Origin: Mangifera indica
Lineage: Eukaryota > Streptophyta > Magnoliopsida > Sapindales > Anacardiaceae
Direction of reading: 5' to 3'
NCBI RefSeq assembly: GCF_011075055.1
Contig: NC_058154.1
Span: 2,232,001 to 2,296,000, forward strand
Length of the DNA stretch: 64,000 nt
The notes beneath the pieces are model-generated. The model saw only the letters and a program-made list of their open reading frames with translations. It was not told the origin of the DNA and did not search any database. This document shows, in pieces, positions 24,562 through 35,000 of this stretch. A program made the translations under genes and the position numbers. Position 1 is the first letter of the stretch. Each line of letters starts with the position of its first letter.

Positions 24562-26590
24562 TTACATTATCTTAAATTTTATTCTTCCTAACGAACCGAT
24601 AACTGATGAAGATCTTGGAGCATGCGGTAATGGATTTGTACAAACTAAACGTGTATGCCCTTTTTGATGACATCTACTGCATTCTACTTGACGTGCTTCT
24701 TCCCCTTCAGACGTTCTCCTATTATGTTTAGAAGGACGATTGGAACGTCGATGTTCCATTTGTGGTAGATGAACTATATTGTGGGGTGCACCGATTCAGA
24801 TGGATTGTCCAATGGTTCTACACTCTCCTTATAAATTGTTTTCTAATATTTGGTTGAGTAATCCTTATTCACCCATGGATAACAATTTGAGAGGTTTTGA
24901 AATCTGGCAATTGTTGCGACGTGTATTTATGCTATTTTTGATAGTTGAAATTTCTTATAAATACATTCTTTTGTTACAAGATTGACTTTAGCGACTGGTC
25001 TGTCAGAACTATGCACTTCATATCTATGAACGGTTATTGGTTTGACAATTATATTGGCTTATTTGCGAATATGACTAGCTAATTTGTCTTCAGCCCACGA
25101 AGTCAGAGGATGAGTACAAGTACCTGCATGATTGCACAAATGCTGAAATATTAGTAATTTATGAATTTATACAAGCATCAAATTATCTGCACTCACAAAT
25201 GATCATACCCGCCATATTGTGACAAGTATAAAACCATTTTTGTAAAGTCGAACGTAGAAATTCAAGGAGTATCATCACTGGCAACTTACATGCGTGTTAT
25301 GCCAAAGTATTAAATGACTCAATAATATTTGTGGTCATAATATTATATCGGATATCAAGAAAGTGAGGACGAGCCCACCATGTATAGTTAATTCCTTCCA
25401 AATAAGCTACTGTAGTGGGGTTTTCAATTTTAATCATATGCAAAGCCTTATCAAAATAATACTTCTATATATTTTGTTTGTTTGTATCAACTATACATAT
25501 TCCTCTTTACATGATGGTTACACCTACCATGATGTGCATTAGAAAACACTTCTCCCACGCAACAAGTGATAACATGGTACCTATCTGAGATGATTGCTAG
25601 ATTTGAGAGATCTTTAATACATCTGTGTAATGCTCGGAGAAACAAGGTCCAAGTAATCGTTTCCTCCTTTCCTCAAACTCCAAAAGCTAGTGGATAAATT
25701 TGATTATTTCTATCTTTACCCATTGCAAAAAAAAGTGTATCCCAATATCGACTTTTCAAGAACACCCTGTCAATACAAATAACAAGACGACAATACTCAC
25801 TAAATGCTCTAACGGCGTATCCTAAGGCCATAAAGACATATTGAAATCGATTATCCGAGTCAGTGTTTATTTGTGTAATAGTGTTAGGGTTTTGTTGTTG
25901 AAGGTTATAACAAAATATCGGTAATAATATGAATGACTTCTCGGGTGAACCTCTTATCTCATTCAACGCCCAATTTTTTGCATGTCAAGCTTGTACATGA
26001 GATATATCATTTCGATACCTATCTATCATATCTGTTATAATATCTTTTATCCTATACCTATGGTCATCTGCAGTAAATAATGTCTGTAATATTTTTCGAA
26101 GTGCCATTTTTTCTGCTTGCCTATGATAAGGTCTTATAACATCGTGAGAACAAGTATGTGTTCCTAACTTTTGCAACACAAATATATTGTTATTACTTAA
26201 CTTCACCCCTCCTACTTTCTATTTCATTGTTGATGCACACACTTTATATCCTATCTCTTTTTATTTGAACTTGAAACCTTGAATTGATAACCATTTTCTA
26301 ATGTATCTCTATATAACGTATCTATTAAAACTTGTTTAGATGCAAATTAGTCTGTCATTTTGAATCTGCCATTTGATGGTGTAGCTATATGAATTTCAAT
26401 TCCCTCATTTTCAACGTCTTGGTAGGGTTTTGGACTACCAAAAAATGGATCGGAACTATAATGCATTGGAGCAATGTCAACCAAACTTTCAGGCACTATC
26501 ACTAACATACCAACCCTTACATTATTAACAATATCATCACCAATATCACTGCCACCATTATAATCCCTATCACCCTTATCATCACAACCA
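24562..26590 (-). pseudogene. MURA-type MULE transposase pseudogene (copy A)
   Basis: Read leftward, the pieces follow the MuDR transposase order. First is the N-terminal MuDR domain near 26380-26250 (FASKQVLIDTLYRD, FKVSSSNKKR), then the C/H zinc-binding region near 26160 (LGTHTCSHDVIRPYHRQA). The MULE DDE domain follows (FMALGYAVRAF, VICIDRVFLKSRYWD, NNQIYPLAFGV at 25880-25680), with the second Asp (LAIISDRYHV) near 25585 and TTNIIESFN near 25330. A SWIM-like piece (FQLSKIA) and a CCHC knuckle CSRCHQKGHTRLVC near 24680 end the protein. Stops interrupt it in the N-terminal domain, before the DDE domain and in the SWIM region, and IDG has become IDR. It is clearly a transposase relic. Confidence 0.85.
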
Positions 26591-27519
26591 TGATATTCAT
26601 ATTTTTCTTGGAAGTGAATATCATTTGTTGGTAAATTATCTATTTGATAATAGCCTTTGGGTGTACCTAATATCGGTTCTGGGCCTCTTTCACCATGTGC
26701 CCAGTCTTGAGATGGAGGATTCCAACCAACATTATTCTCAATACTGTCATGATCATGGTTTATATTTACCCTGCTATTTTTTGGTACACTTTCTGGTTGT
26801 GTATATATGTTATATATGGAATGAACTTTAGTTGATAGATTTTGATGAATCTCTTGTTCTGGTTGTGAATATTGTTCATAATTACCTCAGAATTCAATTT
26901 GTTGTATCACTACTTCAAGAAATAAGGGAGACCTTTTGTGTGACTTATATAGCTACATCATCGTTCGAATATCATAATCAACTTTTAATAAATAAAGCAA
27001 ATCACTAAACTTTGTTGGATTTGACATATAATTTTTTATCTTATTATAACTTTGATTGATACCCAAACGAGAACATACTTCTTCTACAAATTTGTCTTAA
27101 TTGATTCTTCTATTTGCTGAAAATAATTTATGAACTCCACTAATATATTTTAAATTATTACCACCTTTACTGTGCCATTGCCTACCAAATCCAAGCATGA
27201 ACATCACTCCTACCATTTTTTCCGATCAATGGATTCAAGAAACAAAAATGTGATGGTTTAGAATGAAGCAAATTTGAAATAATGAAAATAACTGAAGAAA
27301 GATATGTTTACGAAATAACAAGAAAGAGTTCTTTCTGGAACAAGTAAATAATTGTTTTCTAAATATTGTAGTAAATATTTTCATTTGCCCCAAATCTACT
27401 GCCATCTAAATATTAATGAAAGAAATGAATTCTCTTCTAGTTTAATGAATTAATTTTTTAATGGAAGTGTTTTCATTACAATAGATGTATCACCAATTTA
27501 AATTGTTCATGCATCCATG

Positions 27520-28140
27520 CACGCACCCCTTGAGAGAATGACCCATCCTTATACAATTTCATGCACCCCTTCGGAGTTGACACACTCTTTATGATTTCAT
27601 GCACCCTTTTATGATTTCACGTACCCTTTCAGAGTTGATGCACCCCCATCATATTTTCACGCACTCTTTTAGACTTTCATGCACCTTTTTACACTTTCGC
27701 ACATTTTTGCACCCACTCGAAAAAATACATCGTTTGGAGAAAGTGCCCACCCTTTCACTCATTTTTGTACCGTTTCAAAGAGACAACCCATACAACCCAT
27801 ACACATCTTGACTTAGTTATATCCGTCATTTTGTAAATGTATAAAGGTATAGAAATATCAATTATTATATAAAAAATTAATATGTTTTTCATCTGTAAAT
27901 CTTATTCATTATAAAAAAATTAAGCTTAATTTGTATACTCTAAAATATAAGAGCTTAATCTATGAAAACTATTATAAATGGAAAGAAATAAGATGAAAGG
28001 TATTTTTGGAATGAAAAATGCCAATTGCTTAAAAAGGTAAAAGTTGAGAAATCTTGTTGAAAAATGTTAAGGTGGCAAATTCGGTGTCTATTTTAATTCA
28101 TTTCCTTTTTTTAGGCTTCACAAAAAGTAAAAAAGAAAAC
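27520..28140 (-). repeat. Right terminal inverted repeat of MULE copy A
   Basis: Reverse complement of 18737-19330, including the inner CATGCACCCCTTCGGAGTTG-type subterminal units and the outer GGCAAATTCGGTGT end. It ends about AAAAAGAAAAC at 28140. Confidence 0.85.
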
Positions 28141-28344
28141 GGTTTTTGTACTTGTTCTTAGTATTTTTATTCAGAGTCTGTGTTTTTGTTATCGCTTTGG
28201 TTATGCTGAGACTGGAAAAGAAAGGGTTTTAGGATCTGAAAAGAACGGGTTCAGAGTGGTTAAATTGAGGGGCGAGTAAGAGTAGAATATTATTGTTAGT
28301 TGGGTATTTTATGCAACCTGCTTGGTTAGGAAGAGTCGATAACT

Positions 28345-29215
28345 CTTGTTGCCAACACTGTGTGAAATGTTTAGAAATGTCTGTGGAAGTCTTTTCTATA
28401 TGTAAGATGCTAACTTCCTTGGTAGATGAGGTAGGGATTATGAAGAAATGTGTGGAGGCTATTACCATGAATGCTTTCAAGTAGCAACTGGTATCAGGTT
28501 GGTCTCAGTTAGATTATGGTGGCAAATCCACTAATTTCACTGTTGGGTGCCTTGATTGATAGATTGAGAATCTCTCACTGCTTTAGATTAAGTATTATCA
28601 GAGTTATCTGTGCCAAGGGAAGCTTAGGTGTTTGGCTAGATAGTATTATTGCGTCTTTAATACATTACAGTGTATTGGAAGATGTTGAATTTCGAATTTG
28701 GAATCCAGCAAGGTTGAAATCGAGCTCTACAACAGTAGAAAATGACTAGAGAACTATTGTGGAAACTCTTGCAAATCTTTTGCCAACTGAGAAAAGCTCT
28801 TCCATTCCATAGAATTTTCTTTTAAGGATTCCAAAGATGGCAATCATGGTAGATACGAACTGTAAAGGAGGATCGTTTTTCGATTAGAAATGGTTTCACT
28901 TAATGATTTCCTTATACCATCCATCTAGGCTGGTGATTCATTATTCGATGTTGACACTATCCATTGAATACTAGTTAATTTCCTGCAGCGGATTAAAGAT
29001 GAAGAAAATGAAGAATATGGTTATGAATTGGAAGGCTTTGGTTCTCCAGGCCATGGTTCTTTGTTGAAAGTAGAAAGACGATGCTTTTCCGGTAGAGATT
29101 CTCCTGATCCTTACTTGAGTTTGTAGAAATTCATTGCTATGATTGAGATATTGCCTGATTATGCTCGAATTATTGATTATGGGCTTTACAGAGTAGTTGA
29201 CAAATATTTGAAGCT
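28345..29215 (+). pseudogene. NPH3/RPT2-type BTB-NPH3 protein pseudogene fragment
   Basis: Joining frames across stops gives the NPH3 domain in order: CLEMSVEVFSICKML and VGIMKKCVEAI near 28360-28465, SIIASLIHYS near 28650, RTIVETLANLLPTEKSS near 28755-28800, LLRIPKMAIMVDTN near 28820, LVNFLQRIKDEENEEYGYE near 28975-29030, and KFIAMIEILPDYARI..YGLYRVVDKYLK near 29130-29210. NPH3 proteins are plant-specific adaptors of cullin-3 ligases in phototropism and auxin responses. There are several stops (for example 28741 and 28810) and small deletions, the N-terminal BTB domain is not seen, and the end breaks off just after YLK. It lies outside the MULE inverted repeats, so it is not obvious cargo of that element. 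Confidence 0.75.
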
Positions 29216-29639
29216 AAGACATTCAAGATTCATGATTCTAAAATCATGAGTAAACCCTGGAAAGTTACCTTGATGATTCCTCTTAACTGAAGATATATGA
29301 TGTATTTTTCTTTAAGATGCCTATCAAGTCTCAATTAGTATGATTGACATTGCTAAAGTGAGCTATTTTGTTTATTTGCTTTCTCCCTTTCAATTCTAAT
29401 TTTGGTCGATGTTTTTCATATTCTCTTCTAGGCTCATTCAACGTTGACTGGACATGTTTTTCAAGTCTCAACGATGTTTTTCATAACCTTATTTTCAGTC
29501 CTTTTCAATCCTTATCTAAAACGTTTGGAGATGGGTTCCTATCTTGAAGAAAAAGCAGTGGTGTTACCAGTGCAGCCATGTCCCATTGAGATAACTATGC
29601 ATCCTTAAGGAGGGAAAACCAAAATCTAAAAGCTTAAGA

Positions 29640-30065
29640 TCTCTAAGAATGAGAGTGAGGTGAGTGCATGCACCCACACACTCAGGGTCCAGCCTTGTGT
29701 ATAACCTTCTCAAGAATGAGAGTGAGGTACATAGACACATGCGTTCACACACACATACATACTCAAGGTTCAACCTGGTGTATAACCTTTCATTGGTTTA
29801 CAATCACTGGTTAAAATTGCTAGTTACACATACACACAAGGTTCAGCCTTCTGTATAACCTTTTATAGGTTTGAAATCATTGGTTGTGTATGTGTATTGT
29901 GTCACACACACACACACATACACACATTGATCACTTGTCTATATGTATTGTGTCATGGGCTTCTGAATCTGGCATAATAAATTGCTTATATGGGATCTCA
30001 AGCTAACCCACTTTTAAGGTTCAGCCTTGTGTATACCTTTTATAGGTTTAAAATCATTAGTTGTG
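29640..30065. repeat. Degenerate tandem repeat with CA-rich tracts
   Basis: Four imperfect copies of AAGGTTCAGCCTTGTGTATA followed by CCTTTTATAGGTTT start near 29685, 29768, 29838 and 30018. They are separated by ACACAC-rich stretches (29745, 29905). No coding role is supported. Confidence 0.7.
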
Positions 30066-31109
30066 TCTCATTTTAGACTCATCAGTAGAGCTTTCTAATT
30101 CTCCACCAATTTGTGTCTTGATTTAGCACGAAATTTATGTAGAATTCAAAGACAAAGGCATGCTTGGAACAGTGAATCTTCACTAGTTGCAGATAGAGGT
30201 TGGAAATGAATACCAAGGGGCATGTGAATCTTCACTGCTTGCTAGTCACGAGAGAGATGTAGAATATGTTTGGATATTTCACATCATTTTGGGTGATAAG
30301 ACAAGACTCATTGGATATTTCACATCAATTTTTATTTTTATGTATTAAAAAATGTTACAAGAGTTGGTGTAATACAAATTCAATGACACATGTTACCACT
30401 ATTTCAATATCAACATAAAATATTCTACAACAGTCTAACTAAAGGTGGATTTAATTTGAACTAATTTTGAATCGTTATTTAGCTTGACTTTAATTGAAGT
30501 TCACTTCGCCGACTATTCTTGTAACTTCTTCTACAATTTTTCTCTATTTTTTTATCTACAATTCTTATTCTCTTACTATTTAAATAAGCTAATCTGATCT
30601 TAAATTGATCATTTTAAATTCAAGTTAAACCAAATTGATAATTTTTCGAATTCAACTCAACTCAAATCTATCCCTCAACTCAACAATTTGATGACATGAG
30701 ACAAATGTAAATTCTAATATGCATTCTTAACTCTGAGATAATTGTAAATTATTTCTCTCACTTATGAAATGTAAGATTGAGGTCTAAATTGACTTGACTT
30801 AAATTTAATCTAATGTCAAATTCACTCCTAAAAGTTAACTTGAAAAGGAAGGAGTGTTCAAGTCATGTTGATGTCATTTGACTAAAATTTATTTTAAAAT
30901 TTTAATTATGCCAATTGTTATGTTAATATTATGCTGATATCATCGATTTGAATAATTGGTTAAACCAATCAACCCATCAACGAGACCTTTAACTAAATCT
31001 ACGTTTAAAAATAATGGTATATACACACCATAATAATTCAATAATTTAACCATAAATACAAATTTCCACAAATAGTTCAAGGAATTTAATATGATTCCAT
31101 CCTTCAAAG

Positions 31110-31697
31110 TGTAATATCTCTGGTCCAATAACTCGACTTACTGTCAAGATATTATCCACTTTGGACATACAGTCCATCATGGTTTTGCTTTTGGGCTTTA
31201 CAACCCAAAACAAGTCTTAACAGTTTAAGGAGCTCACAGGCTATTTAACTAGTCAAATTCTCCTACCATTAACCGATGTGGGATACATAGATAGAGTATA
31301 GACAGACCCAACATCTCTCCCGTGCTTTGTCGATGTGGGATTTGCCTAAGGGTATCACATACATCCCCCATAATGAGACTCAACGTCCTTGTTGAGGTTT
31401 GCCTCACCATCGTTCAAGAGGACACGCGGAGCCGCGCTGATACTATTTGTAACATCTCTGGTCCAATAACCCGACCCACTGTCAAGATATTGTTCACTTT
31501 AGACACATAGTCCATCATGGTTTTGCTTTTGGGCTTTGCAATCCAAAACGCGTCTTAACAGTTTAAGGAGCTCACAGGCTATTTAACCAGTCAAATTCTC
31601 CCACCACTAACCGATGTGGGATACATAGACAAAGTACAGACATACCCAACATCTCTCCCATACTTTGTCGATTTGGGATTTGCCTAAGGGTATCACA
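31110..31697 (-). mobile_element. TRIM (miniature LTR retroelement), copy-B specific
   Basis: Two 250-bp LTRs (31110-31359 and 31448-31697), each starting TGTAA and ending TATCACA on the plus strand, flank an 88-bp core. On the minus strand the core starts with a primer-binding-like TAGTATCAGCGC (31434-31445), close to the initiator-Met tRNA site used by many plant elements, and ends with a G-rich polypurine-like tract (31361-31372). TCAAAG flanks both sides (31104-31109 and 31698-31703), and copy A has one TCAAGG at 6173-6178. It has no coding capacity, as expected for a TRIM. The LTRs differ at about two dozen sites by eye, mostly transitions. Confidence 0.9.
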
Positions 31698-32049
31698 TCA
31701 AAGTTCTTTTAACTAGGGATTGATTTGATTCGAAATGATGTGAATACTATTAATCTAATGATCTCGAACTGGCGTTTCAATTCAATTTGAGAGCACCTCG
31801 TGTTTTTATTCAACGATTTTATTCATCATTTTAACGATACTGTTTACTTCACCGATGATCATTTGATAATACTGTACTCTAGTTAAAATAAGTTTGAGCT
31901 TGAGCCAACTCTAGGCTTAGCTCATATTGAATCCCACCTTACATTTACCTTTTCTAAAGAGTTCCATACTTAAATAGTAAGACTTCAAATTACCACTACT
32001 AAAGTACTATGGCACATGAAAAACCAAAGCAAAACTCCTTTTCTGGGTG

Positions 32050-35000
32050 TTAACGAGGGGAAATGGTGGGAATGACACCACTCTCAAGATTACTGCCTGA
32101 TATATGAGATGAAAAATATTGATCCCTTGTCATGAACGATGAAGAAGCTGATTCTGATGTTGATTTACTGGTAGAATGTATGGAGGTGGATTCAGAAAAT
32201 GTTGCATCAGTTTCTGGCATCATCTTCAGTATGTTTTCCAGCTCCCTTGCTACATCCAACATGGATGGCCGACGTTCTGTCTTGTCATGGCAACAATTGA
32301 GGGCCAAAGCTACAAACATCTCCAAGCACTCAGATGGGCAGGGTCCCATTCTATTGTCTATGATGGAGAGCATCAAGCCCGATTCACAAGCTGCATTCAC
32401 CTGAATATAGGTTTTGTTTTCTCATAAGAAAAAATGCAACAGAGAATAGAAATTCAAGAAAGAGTTTTCTGTGTGAGAAAGTACCTCGCGAACTATGTTT
32501 TTTCCATGTGATATTGGTTCCATGCCAGTCAAAAGCTCCAGGAATACAACTCCGAGGCTATAAACATCACTTTTGTCTGTCAACTTATGAGTTAAAAGGA
32601 ATTTTGGATCAAGGTAGCCCTGCATGTATATGATCATTGGATACGTGTATACTTGTTATGAAGATGGATATTTGTTAAGAAAGATTAATTTTGTAAAACT
32701 TTACGATCCTGGAACATGTGAACGAGCAAAGTTATATAGATTCAAACTTACTGGTGTTCCCTTGACAATCGTGGAAACATGAGTTGCCATGGTTCCTTGA
32801 TCATCCAGGGCCGGACCAAGCCGCGAGAGTCCAAAATCAGCAACTTTAGCAATAAACTTGGAGTCCAGAAGTATGTTGCTGGCTTTGATATCTCGATGGA
32901 ACACAGGCGGGTTTGCTTCAGTATGGAGGTAAAGAATCCCTTTAGCTGCATGTAATGCAATGCGGAGCCTCATACTGAAATTGAGGCGTGCCTTATCTTT
33001 ACCTACATTTAAATTTCACCATCAAAATTTTAAGCCAGGGAAAGAAAAATAGAAGGGGTTTCATACCAGAAAGCCAGTGTCTCAAGTTTCCTTTAGGCAT
33101 GTACTCATACACCAGCATCTGCATAAGTACCAAGAACACAAGCAGATGGTTCATATCTGTGATTGAACAAATTTGTATAGACTTTTTTTTTTTCTTGGGT
33201 AAAATATTCACAAATCAGATGTCTTGGCATCTACAAGAACATACCTGCTCCTCTTCTTCGTCACAATAGCCCAACAAAGCAACCAGGTTCCGGTGATGTA
33301 ATCTTGACAATAATTTTCTCTGTGTCAAGAATTCCTTTTGGCCCTGTAAAGATCCTATTTCTGCACGTTTTATGGCGACAATTGTATTGTCAGATAAAAC
33401 TCCTCTATAAACCCTTCCATAACCTCCTTGACCAACTTGAGTTGAGCTGTTAAAGTTGTCAGTTGCCGATGCCAAATCCTTGAACTTGAAGGCCTTCACT
33501 CCATCAATTTTCGTTGAAATTTTTCGGGCTGCAAAGCGTAAGGAAGTTCACACTTCTTTCCCAGTAGTATGCTAATATTGAAGATCTTGCAAAAATAAAT
33601 CATAGGTAGTTGCATAAGAAAGCTCACACAAACGCCTTCTTGACATTGATTGCTGACTTCTGGCATGTGTTCTTGTCACCACGAATGTTAGAGTTGTAGT
33701 TATTGCCACAACACCGGCAATGGCTCCAACTAAAATTGCTGCCAAAACGCCTTTACTAATACTACTAGTCCTTGTCACAGAAATCACTGAATCATAAGTA
33801 AAAATCAAGAGAGCATTTATAAATTGCAACATGCAGATAAACAGTTTTATTAGAACAAATTAAAGAGCAATGGCAAGCTTAGATACATACTACTGGCATA
33901 AGGTCCAAGGAGAGTGAAGTTGAGCAGCTCATATAGTCCAAATATTTCATTAGCAGAAAATGCCCAGGATGTAAATATGCTTCCAATTCGGTGCACCTCA
34001 CTTAGACTAAACATAGTTGTGTTAGCTGGAGGAAACAGCTTCAAATACATCCTTAGACGAGGTCCTTCCTCCCAATCAAACGAATCAATTGATAGTTGAT
34101 ATAAGCTTAAGTTGAGAGAAGTAGTCACATATGCTGAAAAGTTGTTGGCATATGGAGGGAAATAATAGAAATTTGGACTTTGTAGCCGGTATCCGATTCG
34201 CAAAGGTGCTGCACAGGCACATAAATCACCAGATGCTGGGTCATATTCGTAGAAATTATCCAGGGGACATGCCTGAGTAGGACACTTTGAATTGGTCGGT
34301 ATTGCAGGTGTCCCATCATCTTCTGTTTGAGAATCACAAAATTGGCCTATGTTTGGTATATTTGCATTTGTGCAGATAGGATTGCCGCCAAGCCTAAACA
34401 TAAACCGATAAAATGAAAAGAAATGAATGGCAAACTTAAGGAGCAATATGCAGATCAGCTTTTCCAATATTAAAAGTATTTGTAATTTTCATGATGACCA
34501 GAATGACCGGAAGATAGTAGAAAATCAAGTAGTAAAGAGGAAAAATATAATAAACATATAACATCTTGGGGCAATAACTTGACTCACTATCAAGATATTG
34601 TCTCTTTTGGACACAATGTCTGGTTTTGCTTTTGACATTGAAGAAGTTCATAAACTATATAACTAATCTTCTCTTATCATCCCATAAATACTCCAACATT
34701 TGTCTTGTACTTGTATACCAATCTTCTCCTATCATTTCATACATACCTAGCATCCATGGCTAAGGAGTAAGTTATTTAACCAATCTTCTATTATTATCCC
34801 ATACATACCCATCATATCTTCCATGCACTGATACCAATCCTCTTTTATCATTACATATATACCTCACATCTCTCCGATGTTCTAATGTCATTTGTAATAA
34901 TCCGGTTAAATAATTTGACCTATTGTCAAGGTATTGTCTATTTTAGATGCAGTCCATCACGATTGAATTCAAGTGGTGACTTGAATTCTAGTAGGAGTTA

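Larger units (their letters stand above)
18737..28140. mobile_element. Mutator-like element of Kaonashi (Ulp1-carrying) type, copy A
   Basis: The termini are long inverted repeats (18737-19330 and 27520-28140) sharing the outer motif ACCGAATTTGCC and about 600 bp inward. Inside are tandem repeats, a plus-strand DUF1985/Ulp1-like pseudogene and a minus-strand MURA-type transposase pseudogene that converge near 24 kb. MULEs carrying Ulp1-like C48 peptidase genes are an established plant class (Kaonashi/KI-MULE in Arabidopsis, CUMULE in melon). Candidate target repeats AGTTTTGTA (left) and GTTTTTGTA (right) match only in part. The coding parts are too damaged for autonomy. The same element is present in copy B, so it inserted before the duplication. 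Confidence 0.88.
5460..30324. repeat. Tandem segmental duplication, copy A (unit about 24.9 kb)
   Basis: Sequence from 5460 (TCAATTTTTATTTTTATG) reappears from 30325 in the same orientation. The two stretches can then be followed side by side through the receptor kinase gene, the intergenic spacer and the MULE to the window end, with scattered substitutions and small indels. Spacing at the left boundary gives a unit of 24,865 bp. DNA left of 5460 does not resemble DNA left of 30325, so the boundary is sharp. The right outer boundary lies beyond 64000. Confidence 0.93.

Noticed and set aside
18722..28155. Clear 9-bp target duplication for the MULE
   Set aside because: Only a partial match (AGTTTTGTA versus GTTTTTGTA) was found and the exact outer ends are uncertain, so it is not claimed.
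28345..29215. NPH3 fragment as cargo of the adjacent MULE
   Set aside because: It lies outside the right terminal inverted repeat, which ends near 28140.
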